Shown in pieces: positions 49,701 to 58,479 of a stretch of 64,000 nucleotides of DNA. The stretch spans positions 55,685,150-55,749,149 of the forward strand of contig OY855903.1 of assembly GCA_963693305.1 (NCBI GenBank). The letters are read 5' to 3'. The position numbers and the translations under genes are program-made. The DNA is from Meandrina meandrites (taxonomy: Eukaryota; Cnidaria; Anthozoa; Scleractinia; Meandrinidae). The notes under the pieces are model-generated. The model saw nothing but the letters and a program-made list of their open reading frames with translations, made no database searches and had not been told where the DNA came from. Positions within the stretch are counted from its first letter, which is position 1, and the number at the start of each line of letters is the position of its first letter.

Positions 49701-52700
49701 CAAGCTGAAGAACCTCGAAATATTGTAAGTTCGTGTATCAATTTACTTAAATTCTTGATCTGACTTGACTTGCCTTGACTTTATTCACTTGACTTGACTT
49801 AACGTTACATGACATGGCCTGACTTAACTTGAGTTAACATGATTTGGCGGGACGTGTAGTGACGTAGCGTGACATGACATGACATGACATGACATGACAT
49901 GACATGACGTGTGGAGCTTCATATCAAAGAAAGAGCCAAGAGATTCCTAAAGGGTCTAACTTTATAGTGTTGTTTGTATCCGATAGAGAATTACAAAGAA
50001 ACCGGATCAGTGTAATTGAGCCTGGAGCCTTTAACGGCCTCGTCGAACTGGATCGATTGTATGTAATATTATAATAATAAAATGTTGAATTATGCTTTAC
50101 AATTTTATGAAGAAAGGTTCAATTAAGGGTCATAAGCAATCATAAATGAAAGGCAGCAATCATGAATGCACTGCCTGCTCCTAACATGGCACATGCTTTA
50201 CAATAAAGCAATACGTGGTAAAAGGAAAGAGAAAAAAGAACTTTTCTCTTTGCTTTTTCTCTCTCGACTGCTCGTTCTTATTACGTTCCTCGAATCTAAC
50301 TGTAGGCCAGAGGCCTAGGTAATACCTGAAATACCACAGGGCACTGCATAAGAATTTCCATACCTTGCATAAATGTCTTTGAACATCTAAAAATTGGTTG
50401 TCTAATTCTTGTTTGGCCTTCATAAACTGTTAAGCATTTGTATATTTTTTATTATTTTGTTATTTTGCCTATGCAGGTATTTATATAACAACCGGATTGA
50501 ATTTTTGCCAACGTTTCCAGAACTGAAGCTTCTTCGGGCTTTGTGAGTAAACTTTGCAAAAACGGTAGGGCAAAAGTGAATACGACGAACGAATACATAC
50601 GTCCAAACTGCTTTAAATTATTATATTCAGATAGTGTTTTTAATTTTGTTTGAATGAGAGATTCCAGACCTACAACAAGCACTAATCTTCGTGGCAATCA
50701 TAATAATTTTGCCACTCCCTCTCCTAAAAATGCGTAGCTTTAGGAATAAATGTTCTCGGAAGACGGGCTAACTGTTTGAACGTATCGTTTACTTCTTGAA
50801 TTAATTTTCTCCAGGTCGCTCAAGGATAACAAAATAGAGAATCTGGGGCAGGACTGTTTCAACGAACTTCCCAATTTGCAAGAACTGTAAGTATGAAATT
50901 TCACTGTATGAACTGACAGGAAACTAGGGAATATTGACGATGATATCACAGAAACTATAGCGTTAAGTAAGTAATCGTGCTGGAAGTAGTCTTATCCGTT
51001 CAGTCGTGCAAGTATTGTCTTGAAAGGAGCGTAAAGGCCCGTTTACACAGGCGATTTTTGTCGCGCAATTCGGTGCAATTTTTGTCGCCATGAAGTTGCA
51101 TCAAGTTTCGAACATGTCCGAAACTTGATGCAACTTCGGCGCGACAAAAATTGCATCGAGTTGCACGACAAAAATCGCCTGTGTAAACGGGCCTTGCAAC
51201 TTCTTGCAACTTCGGCGCGACAAAAATTGCACCGAATTGCGCGACAAAACTCGCCTGTGTAAACGAGCCTTAAGTATCATAGCTTCATATTCCAAGTTAT
51301 GCAAGAATTCGTGTTATAAGCTCTGCACATGTATGTATACTACTCGCATTAGAAGGAAACATTCACGAATCCACTGCTATGGTCACGTGGCCTGGTCAGC
51401 CATTTTGCAACCTGTGGAGATTCCAGCACATTTTTTGCTTTCAGTTCCGCAAGCTTGACAACTCTGCTCTCATTGGCCACCATGTAAATATGATGCAACT
51501 ATTAGATGACTACTGCTGTGTTCCATCTCCTCTATTGCAGCAATCTTGCAGGCACAAACCAGTTCGCCTGCGACTGTAACGTATACGACTCTCTTGTTGT
51601 CGCTATTGACGCCTTAAGTTCCTCAAGAGCAGCCGTCTGCCGTACACCTTCACGAGTAGCTGGGGCAAAGTTCTACCCAGGAGGGTCCTACGAGGCATTT
51701 TACCGTCAAATGTTTCTCTGCAGTAAGTTATTAATGTAACAAAATAACTGTAAACAAATTTAATGTCAAGTGCATTGAATGCTACAGCTGAACTGCATCT
51801 AGAAATGAGCTTAAAACTGAAATTCCAAATAAGAATAATTACTTTGTATTTCTTCCAATTCCACCCAGTCAAGTTGACAACAACCAAAACTTTTTTACCC
51901 TAAATATTTACAAAAGGGAGAATATATATAAATAATCAGGGGTCTGGCTGCCTGAAATAACTGTAGAGTTAAAAAGGGCAGGCAGCCAGTGTTGCAATTA
52001 TGTAATGCAAGTTAAGGTCGGTAAAGCACACAACACCACAGAACATTACGGTGAGCAAAATAAAAAAAGAAAATAATATATTAGAATATTGAGGATGAAT
52101 AAAATGGGAGAACTATAATAAGAAAACTTATCAATTATCATTACTATAAGGAAAAGTTAGAGCAAAACAGCCCTTGAGTTGAACAATACAGGCGCTAGCT
52201 AGTATCTTGAGTACAAACAACGCCCGAGTCGAGTACAAATATCACGCGATATGTATTCAAGACTGGTTGGAGACTATCTATTGTATTCTTGTACCTTCTG
52301 AAACCTAAATTTAAGTGTAGTTTCGTTGTATATTTAGCTTGCCATTTGCAGTTTTGTATGCAAAATATACCCCAAGACTCGTTTAATGATGACAGTAATA
52401 AAATGTCTTCAAATACAAACGTCTTAAACCTGTTAGCGGGATTTTTGACCTATTTTTGACATTTTTTCTGACATTTTTTGGTGAGATGTTCCATTGTATA
52501 TATATTGAAATTCTATATATTCACTTGGAAGCTCAGTTTGTAACAGTATTTAATAAAACTATTTCAGAAAAAAGAAAACAATAGAAAAATAATTCCTTCT
52601 AAATAATTAGTTATTTTGAAGAGATACATCTCGTCCTAAAAAAAATTCCGTCTCCATCTTGCGTCGTATTTTAACTATGTTCTTGTTACTGTTATACCGC

Positions 52701-55700
52701 TTGACAAATAGTCCTTTTTAATTGCAGATCCTGTCAACGTATCGGCATCAGCGCCTGGCGATTTTCAACTGAATGTCACGTGGGACAGGCCTCATGAACT
52801 TCACTCGTTCATCAACTTCACACAGAACACGACAAAGCTTAGCACATGGGACGCTGTCAAGGTGATATTGAACACTTATTTACTAATTTATAACGGTAAT
52901 TGAACTGAGTGGAGTGTAGTTTGGTCTGAAATCATATGCGTGATTTTAAAATCGAACGAGCGTGCAGCACAAGTTCGATTTGAAATCACAGGAAAACTGC
53001 ACGACACGAAGTTCAATAACAACTTTATTACATCCATTTTGAATCGTACAATTTCATTGCCCAAATACCCTACAGGATTTTAGTCAGTACCAATAACTTA
53101 TTGATAAAGTAAACAAAAAGGCACAAGATTGGATGAACCTTTGTTTAAGTGGAATTAAGCTACCAAATCAAGTTCACATCAGCAATACAAAATGGCAGAA
53201 ATCCGTACTCTATCATTGTCATGTTTAGGTACCACTGATCACTATCCTGTTTCTGCCTTTTTTAGATAAAAAGTGTACACTACTCTGTGACGTGTTTAAG
53301 CGACGATGCTCCAACCTTGACAGGCACTTCACCAAAAGAGTTCCTCTTGTTCACTCAAGCTGACGGTGTGCGGGCTGGGACCGACTACACGTGCCACGTG
53401 ACCATGACAGCATCTGCTTATAATGGGACGTTCCTTGGAGGGGGACCCTTAGGATCTTTGTGGACTAGGACGACACCAGAAAGCGAAAAAACGTCGGTTA
53501 CTACCGTAGAGGGAAAAGGTAACTGAAGTTTATTTTATGCACCTTATTCATTTTACACACCTTATACAGAGGATTTGGATCTTTTACAAATCGTAACGAC
53601 TTTACAACATCCTCGGTAAAAACAATGATGACATGAACTATTATTATGTTATCCATTGGGAACGTACTGACATTGATATTTCTACATCCGACACGTGACA
53701 AGATCAGACTGCTGTTTGTTAAACAACGTAATGTTTCATCTAGAAAAAGGTGAAAAGTTATATTCGCATTTTACATGTGCACCAAATTAATCTCAAATTT
53801 TATCTCCTAATATGTTACCAAATAAGCTACTCACACATTTTCCTTGAGTATTGAATAGAGCGCAGTAAAGAGTGGGGTCCAATAGACTTGGCTTTTTTCT
53901 AACCATTATCTTTGATATACCGAAGCAACTTGTCATTTGTTGAACATCATAACATTGTAATCACCTTTTCTTAAGGGGTGCCCTAACTACTTAGGTGTTT
54001 TATTGCAACAAAAGCATTCAGCAGCTGTAGAATAACTACTCAGGGTCATCACGTTACCAATGTCTTGTGTTATGTCGAACACGCCCAGGAGAGACATAGA
54101 AGAATAATGTCAATACAATATACTGAATATTCCAGTATAAGTCACTGACTGGATCGAAAAAACGACAACATTCCCAAGAAGTTAGAAGATGCCTCCAGGA
54201 TTTCCCTTTTCGTCCCTTCCCAGACGCTATATGTTCGTAAATAACATACGCTAACGGAATTAGTCTACAGGATGTTCTTATTTCTGACATTTCAGCTCCA
54301 GTAACCAACACGACAGCCAACAAGACCAACTATTTCCTGGATGTTACCTTCTATGATTTCCGGTATGTAATAATAAAAAGGTATCGGTAGGGGTTGTTTA
54401 CATGGTAACTTTTTACAATCATTGTGATGGTAAACAAACTATTTTGTAGAAAATAAAAAATATAAATATAATCGCACTATACAAAAAACGTCAGGTTATG
54501 AATAACGTTTTCTTTGCGTTACGTTTATGGTATTACATGCATTCATTTTTAGCCTATCCATTGTATGATTTGTTGTTTGTTTTACAGAGCTGCTGACGGT
54601 GATTTCGTCGGAATCCCCAGTAATTACCGTGAAATGTACAACAGCCCAAGATACATTGCAAGCCCGTATACCAGTTGGCTTGCGGTGTCTTCAAATCCAA
54701 CTGGAGATAGCTTCTCTGATTGGTTCAGAGCCGAGTCATCAAGAAACCAGCATTATGAAGGCAACCTGGAACTAAAGAAACAATGGGAGACAGACTCTAA
54801 TGGGAATCCAGTGTTTCGGTATTTTAATGACAAATTTTTCCCAGTTGATGGCCGTGGATGGGGAGCTGAAGGACAGAGGGATTGTTACACTAACGCGCTC
54901 AGGAATTATGGGTATGTGGCAATGTACGGGCAGAACATGAATGCACGCATTTGCTCTTTACAGTTTCTTAATACAGCATAGACTATTGGCTAACAGAAAA
55001 AATTGCATGTTTTATAAGAAAATAAAACAAACTAAGCATACAAAGAAGTCATCAAAATAATGGGTTGTAACGGCTTCAAACAATCCAGTTATTTGGCACG
55101 TGAAAAATATAAAAAAAAACACGCCATGAAAATGCTGTACATGTATAACTTAAACGTTTGTAGTGCAATGTTGTCATAAATGTTAACTCAATACTTTTCT
55201 TAGATTCACGGCCGCCGTTCGCACGACGTTCAACTTCTCTGGCCAGGAAAATATGGCTTTTGCTGGTGGTGAAGAACTATGGGTGTTCATCAATGGCCAG
55301 CTAGCAGTGCAGATTTTTCACAATCCTTTGAACAGCACGATTCCATGTGCGACAATCAACTTATCTCCCGCCCTTAAGGGTTAGTTACCTGATCCTTTAT
55401 TTGTTGTGAAAATAAAACGGTTTCGGACAATTTGAAGCAGAGATTATCCCTCAAGTACTGCTTTATTGATTTTAGGATCCTCCAACAAAATCTTCCTATT
55501 TTCAAAAGGCGATTTTATCTCTGACTTAAGGCTTGATTGGAAGATTACAATTTTTGGTGATTTCTATTGCTACAGAGATTATGAACTGGGCATTTTTCCC
55601 TTTACAAGGCCGGTTAAGCAAACACTCATGAAGGGTTGGGAAATTTTAAAAAAGTTTTCAAGCTAACATAAAACTACTTTCGAAATCTCCCCCGGAATCG

Positions 55701-58231
55701 TGGAGTATTTGCATCACGCTATGTGTACAGAAAAGCGAGCGAGAAGTTATTATCGTTTGTACTTAGCCTTGTGCAAAACGGCTAAACAACTTATCCAATT
55801 TGGCAACAACAGATCATCAACCAAGTTAAAAGCTCTAAATTTAAAAACGCAATAAATCATTTGAACTGCCGCGTGTAGACGTAGCAAGTAACGAAATTGG
55901 GTTTTCCTCGGTGTAAGAACCTGTGAGGTTTTTCTTTGTTTTGGAGCTATTCTTTTCATACTCTATATTGTTTCGTAGTTCTTTGTTGTCTTCAACTTGG
56001 TTGTTCTTTGTTTTACTCTTTTTTTTTTCGTCACTGGTGAGTTTCACAGGTTCTTGCATCGAGGATTGGCCACAAATTTTGACAAAATGACATGAAAAAA
56101 GTAATCATAGTTGACTCCTTGACACTGCTCTTCTTCTTTAAGGTGAAACTGAAATCGTTCCCAAGCATGGTGCAGTTGTTGGTGGAAAGTGTCAAGAATC
56201 AGGATTCCTGACATCTCAAGCATTCAACATGACTTTGCGAGTAAGTAGTCACAGCGTTGATATCCAGCATTGCTATGAAGAAAGCAATACTGCTCTATAT
56301 GTCCTTGTTCAAACGCCGCATGATTTGAGTTATTGAAATCACCTTTTCTTTCTCTTCTTTTTTTCCCAGGTTGGTGTCCCGTATCATCTGAACGTTTTTG
56401 TAGCTGAGCGTTTCAAGTGCGACTCCAATCTGCTAGTTCAAACCAGTGGAGTTCAGTTTGTCCGACAGTGGGAAGCAACTCGTCCTGTTGACTACATATC
56501 TGATATCAGTGAAAATCTGCATGTTGGTGCTTTGGTTCAGGTATAATATTGCGACTAGTTCACGCCTTTTAACTGCAAATTACATTAGCATAAGAATAAG
56601 AATGAGGAAGATGAAATGACGAAAGAAATAAAGAAAGATGGTAAAGATGTAATGTTTATCATGCCACGAGCGTGGGACAAAAAATGTTTAAGACCTTGTT
56701 TGATTTACATAATTTTGGTGCGACTTTAAATCAGTTCAAGTCTAAGGTGTATTAATTCCTTCCCCATCTTTCAATGCAGGAGTTTAAAGTGTCAGATGCT
56801 TTCTCCACGGGGCCCTACAAAGTGGAAATTTTGTCTGGCAATGAACAACGCAGATTCGACATTAAGGAGGAGACATACTCCCCACCCTCCCCTCCCACTA
56901 CAGCAGCTCCAACTTCTTTCGTATTGGACAACGAAATAATTTTCTTTTGCCCAAATGGCACTGCTAATGCCACTGTCGAACCCATTACTACTGCTGCCCC
57001 AGGTTTGTTCTAAATTATGCTGATTTATGTAAATGCTGTGAAAGCGAGGTGGCCTAATGGTTAATGCGTTGCACTCCGGATCGAACGAGTCGAGGTCATT
57101 GCGTTGTGTTCTTGGGCAAGACACTTAACTCTCACAGTGCCTCTCTCAATGCAACCCAGATGTATAAAGAGGTACTGGCGAATTTACTGCTGGGGGTAAC
57201 CCTGTGAAGGACTAGCATCCCATTCAGGGCGTAATAGAAACACTCTTATTCCCTTCATGCTACTGAAACCAGGATAAGCTCGGGCCTGATGGGAAACTAA
57301 CCACGAACGCAGGCTTAATTATATTTATGTCAATGTTATGTTGAAAGATAATGGAATGATTGTGTGGGGAGAAGAACTAAAAAATAACTAAAAAGAACTA
57401 AAAAAAAACTCGAAAGAACTTAAAAGAACTCGAAAATGCTTCTGTGGCTTGTATTTGCAAGTTTCGCTGCAAAAGAGGTCATACTCTCTTGGCTTGGTAA
57501 CAGCTGAATTTTTCCTGGTTTCCGCTCTATATTTCAGGGGTCGAGTCCTTTACTATTAACACACCGTCAGCAAAGTTGGTTCTCAAGTCTTCATTGGATT
57601 ACGAGCATACAACAAGTTACTTATTGACCCTAAAGATTACAGACACGGGAAAGGCAGCACAACCATCGGGAAATATCACTATCAAGGTAAAAGAAATTTG
57701 ATTTAGGCCTGTGTTCTTTTTTCTTCCACTAAAGGTTTGCCAAAACAGAAAAATAAAGCAATGCGACGTTATGCTGTTTCCAACATTATTGTCAAGTAGA
57801 AAGTGACAGTACCAAGATAATGGTTGAATGTAAAGTAGTGAAAAAGTACTGATTGACCTGGAAAGTTATGGAAATAACCTAGTGAGGGTGTAATCTGACT
57901 CCTTTGAGTTCTATGATAAGGTGTATCTCGTAAATGGGCATTCGAATTGATTTCGGCACTTTTTAAAAACGAAAAATTTGTAACTCACTGAGAGTAAATA
58001 TCTACCGTTACTGATAAACTTAATATAGATAGGTATAATACACTTTTCCTTCTTTCAGGTGTTTGTTTTGGACTACAACGACCACTGCCCAGTTTTACCA
58101 AATGTCAATTATGATCTGAAGCCCATCCCCCCACTTCAAAAGGCAGCATTCTTTGTTGCTGCGGCAACCGACGGAGACAGTGGAATAAATGGAAAAATAA
58201 CGTACAAAAGAAGTCGTGTATTGGAAGCAAT
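31027..58231 (+). CDS. Giant secreted or surface LRR - FN3 - fibro-slime - cadherin protein (3' partial)
   Basis: Forty-nine exons are placed with AG/GT borders and unbroken frame, 4973 nt, at least 1657 aa. Order: signal peptide and N-terminal segment, LRR N-cap (exon B), 37 LRR exons, LRR C-cap, FN3 (two exons), fibro-slime domain (five exons), a Thr/Pro linker, then cadherin sequence. All LRR exons are multiples of three and all their introns are phase 2, as in vertebrate glycoprotein-hormone receptors and other old LRR genes. The last exon seen ends in phase 2 inside a second cadherin repeat, so more exons must follow; none could be found before 61.4 kb. No transmembrane segment is seen yet. 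LRR and cadherin parts suggest adhesion or recognition at the cell surface or in matrix; no function is known to me for this architecture. Introns carry many short transposons. Confidence 0.85.
31872..31948 (+). mobile_element. tRNA-like SINE (family 2), partial
   Basis: CCAATGTGTGGCTTCATCGC and GGTCACGGGTTCGAATCCC (a good B box) are followed by a T run and AGGCTTCTTTATTCCAATTG. It matches the copy at 32469-32600 but lacks the A-box part. Confidence 0.55.
32469..32600 (+). mobile_element. tRNA-derived SINE (family 2)
   Basis: GGCTTCATAGCTCAGTGG, with an A-box-like TAGCTCAGTGG that is partly duplicated, then GGGTTCGGATCCC (B box), a T run of 22 and CAGGCTTCTTTATTCC. The duplicated A box and missing acceptor stem argue against a working tRNA gene. 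The flanking DNA AATTGCTTA..TTGGAAATTCACTG is shared with the copy at 31872. Confidence 0.65.
32834..33050 (-). mobile_element. Diverged SINE of the 2357-2629 type
   Basis: On the minus strand, TTCCTGGACAAGACACTTCG matches the diagnostic TTCTTGGGCAAGACACTT of the SINE body, with CCCCAGGTTCCGG after it. The plus-strand open frames here are not coding. Confidence 0.4.
33207..37731 (+). CDS. LRR exons 1-12
   Basis: Exons: 33207-33272, 33649-33720, 33888-33953, 34347-34418, 34508-34576, 34983-35054, 35527-35610, 36353-36424, 36736-36807, 37037-37120, 37362-37439, 37654-37731. Each is one leucine-rich repeat of 22-28 aa, starting just after the first Leu codon is split, with the LxxNxI/L pattern (for example NLSNNAINSIASETLQHL). 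The eleventh (VLMAQDPKTRHVM) lacks the usual Asn and may be a degenerate repeat. All donors follow TT, CT or AT. Confidence 0.85.
35715..35870 (+). repeat. Degenerate SINE in an LRR intron
   Basis: GTTGCGTTGTGTTCTTAG and AAGACACTAG..CTCTCACAGTGTC resemble the SINE body at 57044-57299. Confidence 0.4.
35880..36165. mobile_element. Repeat with GCCAGGATTTTTCAGGGG start and C-tract end
   Basis: It begins ACGTTGCCAGGATTTTTC and G-rich DNA and ends with a long C tract and AAAGCTACGCCCCTG, which together look like the two ends of a short dispersed element. No frame. Confidence 0.4.
38290..38345 (+). repeat. SINE family 2 fragment
   Basis: CATGGGTTCGAAACCCG (B box) then TTTCTTTTTCAGGCTTTC matches the B box and tail of the SINEs at 31872 and 32469. 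Confidence 0.45.
38425..42696 (+). CDS. LRR exons 13-23
   Basis: Exons: 38425-38505, 39477-39530, 39777-39848, 40177-40254, 40638-40715, 40799-40870, 40977-41042, 41484-41555, 41720-41791, 42053-42124, 42625-42696. Most are 72 nt. Exon 14 (39477-39530) is only 54 nt, encoding NLKGKHKPFEKTPNLVRL, a shortened repeat, and its donor partner exon 13 ends GG rather than the usual TT/CT/AT. Typical members are GLRDNQIRTIPDTAFHGL and YLDNNEIAYIEDGTFAG. The frame stays open throughout. Confidence 0.85.
40451..40600. mobile_element. MITE, short relative of the element at 17618
   Basis: CCGTAGAATTTCGGTTATAAG at the left and TTACCGGAATTTTACGG at the right are inverted and flanked by TA. G tracts and GGGGCTTATA fill the interior. 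It lies in the intron before the LRR exon at 40638. Confidence 0.7.
42886..43724. mobile_element. 839-bp near-perfect palindrome (foldback element) with 7-bp target duplication
   Basis: Two arms of about 405 bases are inverted copies: the left starts CACAGGTAGACCAAGCATG, the right ends with its reverse complement, and the arms meet around 43290-43320 at a short loop (CCTGAAAATCCAAAATC). The right arm has a short extra piece (TTTTCAGAAAAAC) and a few substitutions. CTATAAT occurs directly outside both ends (42879-42885 and 43725-43731), a target-site duplication. No protein frame. It lies in the intron between LRR exons 23 and 24. Confidence 0.85.
43879..44633. mobile_element. MITE with AGGGCCGATTCGCACTAGCGG termini
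   Basis: Left AGGGCCGATTCGCACTAGCG and right (rc) AGGTCCAATTCGCACTAGCG are flanked by TA at both sides. The interior (755 bp in all) contains open frames up to 127 codons on both strands, but with no transposase motif. It lies beside the foldback element, in the same intron. Confidence 0.7.
44829..50886 (+). CDS. LRR exons 24-37
   Basis: Exons: 44829-44900, 45232-45333, 45886-45960, 46172-46255, 46366-46437, 47179-47247, 47869-47946, 48415-48486, 48658-48726, 49216-49287, 49653-49724, 49987-50058, 50477-50542, 50815-50886. Exon 25 is 102 nt and carries a Cys-Gly insert (CISGGCSNSG). The two exons after it also hold a Cys each (SCTL, ACYM), so extra disulfides may form between neighbouring repeats. 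Late members are regular (FLPDNLITSLGANLF, ELQRNRISVIEPGAF). All introns are phase 2 except that the last LRR leads into the C-cap exon, also phase 2. Confidence 0.85.
46002..46036. repeat. GTTT tetranucleotide microsatellite
   Basis: About eight GTTT units in the intron after the LRR exon at 45886. Confidence 0.85.
46711..46826. mobile_element. Hairpin MITE, AACAATTATT termini
   Basis: AACAATTATTCCACGAGCGCG at the left pairs with CGCGAGTGAAATAATTGTT at the right; GTTGGATATGAGAT and TAGCCAAC words are also inverted around a short GCGCGTAGCGC centre. It lies in the intron before the LRR exon at 47179. Confidence 0.7.
48918..48999. mobile_element. Hairpin element TCTCGTACCCAGATCTC
   Basis: TCTCGTACCCAGATCTCAC and its reverse complement end an 82-bp stretch. 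The design resembles the AACCTCGTTCCCAGGG hairpin at 23824. Confidence 0.65.
49871..49907. repeat. GACAT pentanucleotide microsatellite
   Basis: About seven GACAT units within a wider stretch of related TGACT/TGACA words. Confidence 0.8.
51032..51272. mobile_element. MITE with AAGGCCCGTTTACACAGGCGA termini, one end duplicated
   Basis: The left end GGCCCGTTTACACAGGCGA pairs with two right ends, near 51175-51195 and 51251-51271. GCGACAAAAATTGCA occurs several times in both orientations. A short element apparently gained a second right end by local duplication. It lies in the intron between LRR exon 37 and the C-cap exon. Confidence 0.7.
51541..51722 (+). CDS. LRR C-terminal cap exon
   Basis: The exon encodes NLAGTNQFACDCNVYDSL, a CxC LRR C-cap, then further Cys in AAVCRTPSR and at MFLC. 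This N..PF.C.C..Cys..Cys plan closes the LRR solenoid in secreted and surface proteins. The phase changes from 2 to 1 here, marking the end of the LRR exon series. Confidence 0.8.
52728..53518 (+). CDS. FN3-like domain, two exons
   Basis: Exons 52728-52861 and 53266-53518. PVNVSASAPGDFQLNVTW and YTCHVTMTASAYNGTF are the first and last strands of a fibronectin type III fold, with the Trp and Tyr in the expected places. Several N-glycosylation sites (NVT, NFT, NTT, NGT). The domain joins the LRR cap to the fibro-slime domain. Confidence 0.7.
52940..52989. repeat. Short inverted repeat in the FN3 intron
   Basis: GTGATTTTAAAATCGAAC pairs with GTTCGATTTGAAATCAC fifteen bases later, a hairpin resembling a very small MITE. 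Confidence 0.4.
54296..56540 (+). CDS. Fibro-slime domain, five exons
   Basis: Exons 54296-54362, 54588-54911, 55204-55379, 56143-56240, 56370-56540. The order of blocks fits the fibro-slime family known from Dictyostelium and bacterial spore or slime proteins: YFLDVTFYDFR, a long middle with FFPVDGRGWGAEGQ, FTAAVRTTFNF, EELWVFINGQLAVQ, then VPYHLNVFVAERF..SNLLVQTSG. Cysteines (RDCY, PCAT, GKCQ, FKCD) are added compared with the bacterial form. The family is a beta-sandwich found in extracellular proteins. An open frame at 55466-55666 inside one intron is not needed for the domain and is left out. Confidence 0.85.
56780..57002 (+). CDS. Linker exon, Thr/Pro-rich
   Basis: Residues after EFKVSDAFSTGPYKVEIL become SPPSPPTTAAPTS and later EPITTAAPG, a Thr/Pro stalk likely O-glycosylated, with an NGTANAT N-glycosylation site. 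The exon ends in phase 1. Confidence 0.75.
57044..57299 (+). mobile_element. tRNA-derived SINE, best-preserved copy
   Basis: GCGAGGTGGCCTAATGGTTA (A box) and CTCCGGATCGAACGAG (B-box-like), then TCATTGCGTTGTGTTCTTG, GGCAAGACACTTAACTC, GATGTATAAAGAGGTACTGG and an end GGCCTGATGGGAAACT. It lies in the intron between the linker exon and the cadherin exon. Confidence 0.75.
57538..58231 (+). CDS. Cadherin repeat exons
   Basis: Exons 57538-57686 and 58059-58231. LDYEHTTSYLLTLKITDTG and FVLDYNDHCPVLP carry the cadherin LDYE, DxG and DxNDxxP calcium-binding motifs; ATDGDSGINGKITY begins a second repeat (AxDxDxGxNxxIxY). The exon ends in phase 2 inside this repeat, so the protein continues. The DYNDHCP form has Cys where Asn is common. 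Confidence 0.8.
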
Positions 58232-58315
58232 GTAAGTTTAATGTCAAGACGGACTTTATTTTAGTCTTAACGTTGCTTCTTCGTCACCATCGCAGGGGTG
58301 ACATAAACATCCCGG

Positions 58316-58470
58316 CGTATCCAATCGATGAAAACCGATGATCGGAAAACCAATCGATCAATCGATATCAATCGATAAAATTAGTTAATTGGTATCGATT
58401 GGTATCGGTCAATCAATGATCAATCGATAACCACACAAAAGCCGTTCATCGATTGCTATCGATTGGCACA
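58316..58470. repeat. ATCGAT-rich palindromic repeat
   Basis: CCAATCGAT, ATCAATCGAT and GGTATCGATTGG recur about twelve times in 150 bases in both orientations. Nothing codes here. Confidence 0.6.
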
Positions 58471-58479
58471 TTTAACTCG

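Noticed and set aside
55466..55666. Open frame in a fibro-slime intron with a plausible acceptor
   Set aside because: The fibro-slime domain is complete without it, the frame ends in a stop and there is no consensus donor.
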